Positions 45,290 to 54,217 of a stretch of DNA of 64,000 nucleotides are shown here, in pieces (position 1 is the stretch's first letter; every line of letters starts with the position of its first letter). The notes under the pieces are model-generated. The model had not been told where the DNA came from. It worked only from the letters and a program-made list of their open reading frames with translations, and made no database searches. The stretch is from NCBI GenBank assembly GCA_033725935.1, contig MU867062.1, positions 744,001-808,000 on the forward strand, in the 5' to 3' direction. Both the position numbers and the translations under genes were made by a program. The DNA is from Cladorrhinum sp. PSN259. Lineage: Eukaryota; Ascomycota; Sordariomycetes; Sordariales; Podosporaceae.

Positions 45290-46050
45290 ATGTCATCCCT
45301 CCCCTCAAACGTCCACATCTCCTCCCATCCCTGCCTCCTCGGCAAGCTCTCCCAGCTTCGCTCCCACCAAACCCCAGCGCGCGACGTCAAGGCCCTCATA
45401 AACGACATCACCTTGATCCTAGGAACCGAAGCCCTCTCCAAAGCACTCACCACATCCACCGGACCAACAGACCAGACTCCCCTCGGTTACGAATACCAAA
45501 CCGTTTCCATAACTCCGGGAACCATATCCCTCGTACCCATCCTTCGTTCTGGGTTGGGAATGGTAGAAGGTACTTTCCATTTCCCATATTCCCACCCCCC
45601 TCTCCTTTTTATACAAACAAAATTAATCCCCTTTCTCAAGCGGTCCAACAACTCCTACCCAACCCCGTACCAGTCCACCACCTCGGTCTCTTCCGCGAAC
45701 CTACGACCCTGGCGCCAGTAGAATACTACAACAACCTGCCCAACCACATCGCCGGCTCAGGTGCGAACGGGTCTAATGCTTCTACTCTGACGATCGTGCT
45801 CGATCCCGTCATCGCTACGGGCGGCACGGCAGCTGCTGCTATCGCCACGCTCAAGGAGTGGGGAACCGAGAGAATCATCGTGCTGAGTGTACTGGGCGCC
45901 GCGGCAGGTGTTAAAGCTGCTGCTGCTGAGTGGCCTGAAAAAACAGAGATCTGGCTTGCTGGGGTTGATGAAGAGTTGACCGAGAGGGGGATGTTGAAGC
46001 CTGGTTTGGGGGATGTGGGCGATAGGCTATTTTTGACTATTGGGAAATGA
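45290..46050 (+). CDS. FUR1: uracil phosphoribosyltransferase
   Basis: UPRT converts uracil plus PRPP to UMP in pyrimidine salvage; the yeast homologue is Fur1, the enzyme that makes 5-fluorouracil toxic. There are two exons, 45290-45569 and 45641-46050, giving 229 residues. The ATG at 45290 (MSSLPSNVHISSHPCLLGKL) matches the family start. Conserved stretches are PILRSGLGM before the intron and the PRPP-binding loop IVLDPVIATGGTA after it. The C-terminal GVDEELTERGMLKPGLGDVGDRLF binds uracil. The 71 bp intron joins GMVE to AVQQLLP in phase. The product is complete. Confidence 0.95.
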
Positions 46051-46641
46051 AGTTAAGGGGGGGCTGGTTGTGTGAAGTGTGGTGGTTACCATGTTTTATT
46101 GCTGGTAGCGAAGCGAGTTTTGATGTCTTGTTTGTTGTGGTAGCTTTTGGATAAGTTATCTAGATTTGGACGAGGTAGAAAATGTTCTGCAGCTGGGAGT
46201 CTGGCAAGATATGGTCAAATATGGAGCGCAGTTCTTGATATACGATCGCTGTAGAATCACGTCCGCTATGGGAAGCCGGTTGGGATAAATGTGTATGGCT
46301 TAGAATAGGCAGTGAGTGGGATTTATATGTGCTTTTCATTCATGAGATGAGCCCAGCTCGGGGATGACGACAGCCCGCCTTCTCCCCTTCTAACTACAAC
46401 CTTATCTTCTTCCCCCCTTCTTACTACAACCTTATCTTCTTCCCCCCTTTTATATGCTCAGCGACATAAACAAGAAAACAGCCACCCGATGCACTTGTGC
46501 ACCCAAACTCCCCGATTTCTTGTGAAGCAATACTCTGCCACATGTAGATACATCGATTCTAAGACACATTGGTATATATCCCCTATTCGTACACTCTTCT
46601 TCAGATTTGACGGGCCTAATAATCACTCATCATCGGAATTT
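46051..46641. other. convergent 3' region, FUR1 and MAS2
   Basis: These 590 bp lie between two stop codons and contain a pyrimidine-rich tandem duplication near 46384-46450. No gene is seen. Confidence 0.5.
46384..46450 (+). repeat. two tandem ~30-bp pyrimidine-rich units
   Basis: A unit built on ccccttct-actacaacctt followed by atcttctt occurs twice in direct succession with one or two differences, and a third partial unit (ccccccttttat) follows. Confidence 0.8.
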
Positions 46642-48468
46642 TTACCGTCTCCCCAACTTCCAAGCAAATATACGATCCTGTATCTGATCCCAAGTCATGG
46701 TCTTGACTTGGACACCATGCGCCATAGCCTCCTGCAGCACAACAGTAGGCGCGCCGCTGCCCTGTCCCTTATTCTCAACCAACCCACTCACAACCATGTG
46801 CGCCACCCGTCTAATATCCTTCATGCCCAAGTTATTGATCTTCTTGGTCATTTCCCAGACGGGGATCTTGCGGCCGTGCACCTGGACCTGCCTTCCCAAG
46901 TCCTCAAGTTCAACCATCCTGCTCTCCAAGTTCATTAGCAGACTGCTGCGCAGCTGATTCTTAGCGCGGGCAAGCTCGATATTGTTGATGGCCGAGTATC
47001 CTCTCTCGTGCGTCAGGGACTGCAACTCGCGGCACATGACCTGCAACATGGAATCGGTGTGGCTGGGCAAGCAGGACGCAGCGATACCGAAGAGACCCGA
47101 ATCGGTGTAGGAATGGTTGAAGGCGACGCAAGACTCGACCCAGCCGTGCTGGTTCAGCACGTTGGTGTAGAGGCGAGAGTACATGCCCTTGCCTGGGCCA
47201 CCGGCGGAGAAGGAGCCGCCACCGCCAAGGAGAGTCTGGAGAGTGGCGAGCGCGTAGATATCTTCAGAGCCAATGGGGAGGCCCTCAAAGGCAAGCTGGA
47301 TGTGAGTGAATACTGGAAGATGGGGGTTGATTGGGGGAGGCTGAGTGGGGAGCGAGAGGAAACCACCCGTGTAGTGGGCTGGGCGCTGGAGGTCCTCTTC
47401 GGTGACAGGGACGATTGGGTGGTGGAATTGTGCTGACGTTTGAGAGCCTGTAGAGGAGAGGCTCTTGAGGAAGGGAATTTTGGATAGAATGCCAGAGCTC
47501 TGTGAGGATGTGCTTGAGGATGCAGATGAAGAGCTAGAGGTGGATGATGCCTCGCTAGAATCTGATGCCAGAGAGTCAAGCGACGTCTCTGAACCTGTCC
47601 TCGAAAGCGTCGACTTGGTCGACTTCATATCACCAAAGTACTTCTCAGCGAGGCTGACCGCCTCAGCATGCGGTACACCAGCGAATGCCACCACCATGCG
47701 CTCTGGCTGATAGAAGGCGTCCCTGTAAGCCTGGATAACGTCCCGGCCAATCACTCCTAACCTGTCCTCGGGACATAACAAAGGGTTTCCAAGTGTGTTG
47801 TCCTTGAAAGCAGCCGTGTGCACCAACTCGGGGAGGATCAACTCTGGCTTTGACCAGATCTCTCGCACTTCGTATTCGGCGGTTTCGATTTGTTGCGCAA
47901 TCTCCTCGTCGGTCATCGTTGGATCGCGGATGGTCTCTGCCAACAACTCAACGGCGGTGGGAATAGCAGAGTTGAAGGTTGCGGCTTGGTACATCATGGA
48001 CTCTCTGGATGAAGCGCATTGAATATTGCCGCCCAGCTTTTCTACCGACTCCAACATCTGATCTGCGGTTCGTGTGCTTGTGGACTTGAATGCTAACCGA
48101 TCCATGATGTGACTTGCGCCCCGAAGGGAATCGTTCTCGTACCGCGATCCAGCATCGATATACACACCGACGCCGGAGAAGGCATCTGGCAGGTCTTCTG
48201 AAGCCACTCGGACGCCATTTGCGAGGGTTGTGAGGTTATCTCGTTCTGTGGGGTCCTACAGTCACAGACAATGTTAGGCCGGCAATCTTGAAGAGGAAGA
48301 AGAGATTATTTTATCTATGCTTGCCTTTGGCCTTGATGACTTCTCAAACGGGTCTGCAGACGGCCTGGAGAATCTCGACTCTGCCCCTCTCACAACACTT
48401 GTCGTTGCAAGGCGTCTAACGGCTTGGGTCTGCTTCAACAGCCGCACGGCGTGCCAGGGTCTGAGCAT
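46642..48468 (-). CDS. MAS2: mitochondrial processing peptidase alpha subunit
   Basis: MPP-alpha is the non-catalytic partner that recognises presequences removed by MPP in the matrix. The exons are 48325-48468 and 46642-48255, giving 585 residues. The N-terminus is a clear presequence (MLRPWHAVRLLKQTQAVRRL). The second exon starts DPTERDNLTTLANGVRV, then GVGVYIDAGSRYEND. Where the beta subunit has the zinc motif HxxEH, this protein reads HIMDRLAFKST, as expected for alpha. The glycine-rich substrate loop GGGGSFSAGGPGKGMYSRLY is intact. A Ser-rich insertion lies near residue 270. The 69 bp intron joins SSRPK to DPTER between codons and has a GC donor (AAG|GCAAGC) with a TAG acceptor. No GT donor in reach fits the frame. 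Confidence 0.94.
48256..48324 (-). other. MAS2: GC-AG intron of MAS2
   Basis: The donor context is CCAAAG|GCAAGC, a close match to the known GC-donor consensus. A CTAAC branch-point-like site sits in CCTAACATTG about 20 bp before the acceptor CTGTAG. Both flanking codons are complete. Confidence 0.85.
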
Positions 48469-49204
48469 GGCTGCAACAACAAGACTGCAACAACGCGATG
48501 AGCCTGGAAACCGCTACCTCGTCAAAGTGTGTGATGCGATGGTCAAGGCGAATCTAAAATTCTCAAACCGCACTCGGCGCTGCACACGCGGAAAGCTTCC
48601 ACATGCATGGCAGCCATGGAACCGTGGAAAAGGCAAGGGTATGCGCTTATCGATAACCATCTTTAAGTGGGCTGTCTGCTTGGACAGTGCACATGATGTA
48701 AGAAGGCGGGTGGACGAGTGGATCAATCATGGGCCCTGTTCCCCGGTCTGAAGGTGCCATCCTGCAGTCTTCCCTTAACCTTAGTCTAGGTAAGTATTCT
48801 CTGAAACAAGCTGGCCAGTTACTGGAACGAGGTTGGGAATGGAAATCTGCGAAAAATAAAAGATTACTGGAAGGGTATTTATGGAACGTTGGAAGGACAA
48901 GTCCGGACCCGGCGTTTTCTCATTCCCCCTGTATCTTGGTGGAAAAGCCCATAGGTCGTAGCACCTGGCCAAGCCTGGGCTGGGGCGGCCTGGCCGACGG
49001 AAGCGGACTCAGCAGCGGCGCTTCACTCCAACAGCGAATTCATAGTTCAGCCTCCGCCGCTGTTAGCATGCCCAGTTACCCACACCAAATTTCATCTTTG
49101 TTGACAACAAGAACAACAACAACAACAACAAACGCCCCTCTGTCTTGCGTTCCATGATTCTTGTCGCATGAGATCGGTGACGGAAAGAGAGCATCATCAT
49201 ATCA
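48469..49204. promoter_or_regulatory. divergent intergenic region, MAS2 and DMA1
   Basis: These 736 bp lie between two divergent start codons. A CAA/CAACAA repeat lies near 49105-49130. No gene is supported. Confidence 0.45.
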
Positions 49205-51285
49205 ATGTTTACACAATCCACGGCATCGGCCGCATCCTCTGGGCTTGGCGTGTCGACCTCGTCTGCCTCTACCACTGCCGCAACGACCCCAGCGTCCCCG
49301 ACCTCGAGGACCAGTCGCCTTCGAGGCCTGAGCTACCTGCGTAGTTACACCACCCAACACTTGCTATCCCGCGAACACAGCGCCCACAACACCCAAACAG
49401 CCAACGCCGCCCCCGGTCCCACCGCTTCCATCTCGTCCATTTCGACCACAACCCCTTCTCCCTCGACAACTGGAAATTCGAATTCGACGGTTTCTGCTCG
49501 GTCCGATTATTTTGCGACCGTTATAACTCCCGACAGTAGTAATAGCACTACCACTAACGACAACCCCTCCTCGTCCGCCCGCAATCGTCTTTCGCAACTT
49601 GTGCCCACCCTCGCCCACCCCCTCGGCCTCCCGCATATGCCCTCGATCGGGAGGACATCCAACTCCGACAACTCCAGCAGCAACTCTACCGCAAACACAG
49701 CGTCTGCCTCGGTAACACCGCCGACCGACGAGATCATAATGACGAGAGCCCGATCCTCCACCACGGGGAACGACCAACACATGGATGTCTTGCCCTCAAT
49801 CAGGTTCAGCAGTTTTCACGATCCTCGCGCGACGAGACCATCACTGAAATTTCAACCCATTTCCCGCACGCTCCCGAGCGGTTCCGAAATCATTCGAGTG
49901 GGCAGATACTCCGAGAGGGACAACCAGCCCAATGTCCCCATCAATGTTCCCTCGGCCGCCCCTGTTGGATTCAAGAGCAAGGTTGTGAGCCGACGCCACT
50001 GCGAGTTCTGGTACGAAGACGGGAAATGGTACATCAAGGATGTCAAAAGCAGTTCAGGCACCTTCCTCAATCACATCCGACTGAGCCCTCCGGGCACCGA
50101 GTCGAAACCCTTCGCCGTTAATGATGGCGATATCGTTCAGTTGGGCATCGACTTTAAGGGCGGTGAAGAAATGATATTTCGTTGTGTCAAGATGCGGCTT
50201 GAGTTAAATAGAGGGTGGCAGAACAAGCTCAACGCTTTCAAGTAAGTTCTTTAGCATATTTTCAGACCCCCCTTTTTTTGGTTTGCTCACGATGCTAATC
50301 CCTTGTTAGTTTAAATACACACAAACGCCTAAGGAATATGACTTCCGGCTCAAAAAGCAACGAAGCATCACAGTCTTACTCCCAGGATTGTTCTATATGT
50401 CTAAACAGCATTGCAGTTAGTTTTCTTTCCCCTTTGGGTTCAAACTCCTTGAATACTGACCCCATGTCTTCACAGCCATGCCAGTGCCTGTTCGTTGCAC
50501 CGTGTTCCCACACATGGCATTACAAATGCATTCGTTCTCTCCTATCTTCCCCGTCTTACCCTATTTTCATCTGCCCTAACTGCCGTGCCGCCGCCGACCT
50601 TGAAGCTGAAGTGGAAGATCCAGAAGACTGGGAGCAGCTCGACTCGGATGAGGGCCAAAATCAAGAAGGCGCATCATTACAGCCTGATTTCCAAGCAGGA
50701 CCTTCTGCGCCGCGTAGGTCCAAGGAGTCGGTACGCAGCGTTATACACGCGCCATTGTCAGGGACATCGCCGCAGTCAGCCCTACCAGCTCCGCCCCAGC
50801 AGCAGCAGCAGCAACAAGAGGACGTCGTCATGATCGACTCACCTTTGCAGATTTCTCGCTCCGTATTGGTAGACATCGATACAGGTTTTCTAAACATAGA
50901 TGCGAACCACCCAATGTTTTCGGGAGCCGACACTATCGCGCCCAACAACTCAAGCTCGGCTACCGTCCCCGTAGCACCTGTTGCTATTAACGCCCCTGGC
51001 TCCTCTCCTGCCAATCCCATATCAATACCCTCACCTGGACCCCACACCAATAATAGCCGTAACGGCAGAGATGCTAGGACACCATCTCCAACGGGCGCGC
51101 CTGTGACTAATGGACAGGAGGGGCCTATTACGCCACGAAATGATGCTGGGCCATGGGTGTTTGATGGAAGTGGAGTGAGACTGAGTGCTGACGGGTCGAG
51201 TTCTGATCCCAATGGTAGCAGAACGAGCAGTCTTGAAGCGGGAGATGCACAGCAGGGTCCGGGGGTAGCAAACGGCAGCAGTTAG
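49205..51285 (+). CDS. DMA1: FHA-RING ubiquitin ligase, Dma1/Chfr type
   Basis: Dma-type ligases bind phosphothreonine through FHA and act in spindle-position and septation checkpoints. The exons are 49205-50241, 50310-50415 and 50476-51285, giving 650 residues. The N-terminal 200 residues are Ser/Thr/Ala-rich and disordered. The FHA domain is near 220-340 (IIRVGRYSERD, VVSRRHCEFWY, DVKSSSGTFLN). The RING follows: DCSICLNSIAPCQCLFVAPC, then SHTWHYKCIRSLL and ICPNCRAAADLE. An acidic patch (EDPEDWEQL) and a long Pro/Ser/Gln-rich tail finish it. The second intron (60 bp) has no in-frame stop and splits the RING just after the first Cys pair; the spliced form matches Dma1 proteins best. Confidence 0.93.
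50416..50475 (+). other. DMA1: stop-free 60-bp intron inside the DMA1 RING
   Basis: It has the donor GTTAGT and acceptor CACAG and lies between complete codons. If retained it would add 20 residues (VSFLSPLGSN and ten more) between the first zinc-binding Cys pair and the rest of the RING, without shifting the frame. Confidence 0.8.
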
Positions 51286-52737
51286 TGGTAACTTACTGGG
51301 TATGGAGCTTAATCTTATGATCATTGAAGGGAAAGAGGGACGGGGGCGGTTACTATATACATCTCTGTTTTGCTTTTTTCGTCTTTTTTCCTATTTGGCA
51401 AGAGATCATGGCGTCGGCATCAAAGATGGAGTTTTATGGGTCTTTGGAAGATTGGGTGGTTAAAGGGATGGGAGGAATGGCTCGGAAGTTTGACCTGAAG
51501 AGGAAAGGACGGGAGAGTGTTTATACTTTATTGTTTTCTCTCTGACTTTCATGATTCTACTCTTCTTTTTATTTATTCTTGATGAAAGCAGCGATAGGAT
51601 GGATAAATGTGAACTATCATTCTTGCTATACTCCCGTTACAGCAAGTATATACAGACCTTTTTTGCAGTTAACACGACAGCGTCTTTTTTTGTTTGATTA
51701 TAATTGCATCCACGCCCGTATTTAGTCGCACTTGCAGTTTGTCTACCCACTTCCATACTCATATCTATCTCTTTTCACTGTCATCACCGTCAGAATCATT
51801 CTGGACGATGAGGTGATCGAACACACAGGCTTGAGAGCTATTTCTTTCTAAGAGAATAAAGGGAAACTACGATAACGCTATTTTTGGAGACTTGTTGAAT
51901 AATTGGATGGATGCGGTATACGGCATGGGGACGGGAAGAGTTGGCCAGTTCAGGGAGGAGGAGACTTGTGACACCTTTCCTTTGGTGCCTTTCTTGTACT
52001 GTACATACCATTTTTTTGATAACTTTTCTAGCACTTCACATTCACTCGTTTACAATAATAGTCTCTCACGGTCGAGTGATATTTTCGCTTGCGAGTTCGG
52101 AGTAGAAGGCTCTTGTTAGGGCTTGAGGGGTAAGTCAGGAGACAGGGGGTTCGGAGATGTTGATCAGGAGGTAGTATTTGGGAGGGGTGGGAGGAGTAGG
52201 TAACCACCCCATACGTACAGTGATCGTGTGGGTTGGGCAGCAGACGTGGGGTTGAGGTTGCATTCAGGACTTTGATCCGCACAACTGATGGTGCGGGACG
52301 GAGTCGTGGGTTCGGGGTCTAGGTTCTTGGGCTGGTTCTTAATTTCTGATTTGAATGTAAAATTGAGCACTTTTTGTGATGTATCGGGATATAACCCCCC
52401 TTTATTCTGACCCTACATTTGGAGTCCATGGGAAGTGGTCTGGTGATTCAGCCACATGAAGGCACAGGGGGTTTTGATTAAAATCGACGAGTCCTTCGCT
52501 TTTGGTGTTCAGGTCTCGTAGTTGTCTCTTTTTCGAACCAGTTCGAGAGTTGGCTATAACAGTCCTCAATATGATTCTCAGCAATGTGGCGAGACAGACA
52601 GACACCATTCATGACATATAACCCAACAGTCACTGCAAATAGGCCCCCGTTAAGACAACCATATTATATTCATACTCTATGCTTTATAAAATTGTGAACG
52701 AGACCCTCAACTTTCTTAACAGCAATGCCCCTTGTAC
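51286..52737. other. convergent intergenic region, DMA1 and tRNase Z-like gene
   Basis: This 1.45 kb stretch lies between two stop codons, is T-rich in parts, and holds only short unrecognised frames. It is long for two 3' UTRs. I see no specific RNA signature. Confidence 0.45.
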
Positions 52738-53721
52738 CTACCCACCGATCCCATCCGGCTCGCCATCAGCCCAAACAACCACATTTCCAGGCGGATCCTC
52801 CATCTCCTTGAAAAACCGAGCAACCTCCTCATTCGTATACCGCATACTAAAATGCGTCAGGACAAAAATGCTCTCGGGCCATTTCCTCACCACCTTCTCC
52901 AAGTCCCCCCAAATGGTATGCTTGGTCTTTTCCGCCTGTCCCCTATGCTCCTCATACAAAAAGCTACACTCCGTCACCACAACTTTAACCCCCCTCTCAA
53001 GTGTGCCTCCAAGTCCTTCCGCGAGAGTCCTCGTAGTAGTATCGCCCAAAAACGCAAAAACCTCGCTCCTGACGCTCTCGGTAATCTCTTTCCCCTCCTC
53101 GTCCCTCAGTCTTTTAATTTCGCCCCCCTTCAGCCCTCTGTACTCCTCTTTCAGCCGCCTGGTGACGACGCCAAAAACGTACCCCAAACAAGGAACTGTG
53201 TGATCGCACTCGACGGCCCTGGCCCACCACTCCTCCTTCCCCTTGACGCCTTCAAGCCTGACCTCGTCGCCCTCCTTTACGCCCCGTATCTTGTAACCCC
53301 CCTTCTTCCCTTCGCTTTCCTCCTTTTTGCTCGCGTCGCCGGCCCAGTTGCACTCCCTGCTCCCCATCACAAACTTTGCGAGCGGAACCTCAATCTCCTC
53401 GGGACAATAAATATCTTCCCCTCCTTTTTCCCTATTCTTATTCACAAACGCAGGGGTCAAGAGACAGTGGTCGTTATGCCCGTGCGTAATGAAGATGTGT
53501 CTCGGCCTGAGAGCATTAACGCACAATCCTGCATCTAACAATAACGAAAGCTGCGGGATAACGAATGAAGTGTGCCATGCTGCTCTTGATCTACCCACAA
53601 GGGTCAGGTTATGATGGGGCGCGGGAAATCGCCATTCTAAAACGTCGGAGCGGGGTGATTGAGGTAAGGGGTTGGCGAATGTGAGAGAGGAAGGCTGTGG
53701 TGGGGGTTTTTGGGATGTCAT
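52738..53721 (-). CDS. short-form tRNase Z-like metallo-beta-lactamase protein
   Basis: This is a single exon of 327 residues. The zinc motif HGHNDH is at 80-85. Further conserved tRNase Z positions are DHTVPCLGYVF (His174), FLGDT (Asp227), an ECSF motif at 251-254 and VLTHFSMRY with His290. This order and spacing is that of RNase Z, which removes 3' trailers from tRNA precursors, rather than of a generic beta-lactamase fold. The usual His-Ser-Thr near the active site reads KHTIW here (His268). The family's long form of 800 residues or more is the standard fungal nuclear/mitochondrial enzyme, so this is a short form. It lacks an obvious presequence. A Lys/Glu-rich insertion (about 130-165) lies between motifs. 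Catalytic residues appear complete. Confidence 0.8.
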   Translation of the reverse strand: MTSQKPPPQPSSLTFANPLPQSPRSDVLEWRFPAPHHNLTLVGRSRAAWHTSFVIPQLSLLLDAGLCVNALRPRHIFITHGHNDHCLLTPAFVNKNREKGGEDIYCPEEIEVPLAKFVMGSRECNWAGDASKKEESEGKKGGYKIRGVKEGDEVRLEGVKGKEEWWARAVECDHTVPCLGYVFGVVTRRLKEEYRGLKGGEIKRLRDEEGKEITESVRSEVFAFLGDTTTRTLAEGLGGTLERGVKVVVTECSFLYEEHRGQAEKTKHTIWGDLEKVVRKWPESIFVLTHFSMRYTNEEVARFFKEMEDPPGNVVVWADGEPDGIGG

Positions 53722-54217
53722 GTTCAACGGTGAAATAGAGTGAGTGAGCGTTCAAATTTTGGTAGTGAACAATTATTGGTATTGATGAGGTAATTGAGGG
53801 AAAGAGAATTGGAAGCGGAGGTGTGCCCAAGTCACTCATTGCATGCTTGATGGACCCACAAGTCAACATTTCACTACGCTTTGCATCTTAACATTCTCAT
53901 TCCAAAACAAGTCATTGGTATTCGTTGGACGTCAAATGGGAAAAGAAAAAGAACTACTGAGTAGGGAATACACGGAAAAAAAAACACCATAAAGTCCTAG
54001 GTATCGTCTGCTCCTCCAAAGCCATTCTCCTCCACCCCATTACGCAGTCGCTTGTTGCTCCTAGCTGGTTCCTCCTCATTACCATCATCGTCCTACCACA
54101 ACAATCCATTACTTTCATTGGGGTATAAAGTTTGAACATCCTGAATGAATCCTTACTGCGTGTACTGTTTTCGTTTTCTGTTATTGTTTTTTCAATCCCT
54201 TTGAAAAATCATTCCCC
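53722..54217. other. spacer between tRNase Z-like gene and Ham1-like gene
   Basis: These ~500 bp hold the tRNase Z-like promoter and the Ham1-like 3' end. A 96-bp minus-strand stretch (53997-54092) reads like a coding exon and is described separately. Confidence 0.5.
53997..54092 (-). other. possible alternative 3' coding exon of the Ham1-like gene
   Basis: After an acceptor-like GTGGTAG, the minus strand reads DDDGNEEEPARSNKRLRNGV followed by 11 more residues and a stop codon. The composition is protein-like: acidic, with a basic NKRLR patch. A donor-like GTGTAAG at the Ham1-like stop codon would join it exactly in phase. Confidence 0.35.
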
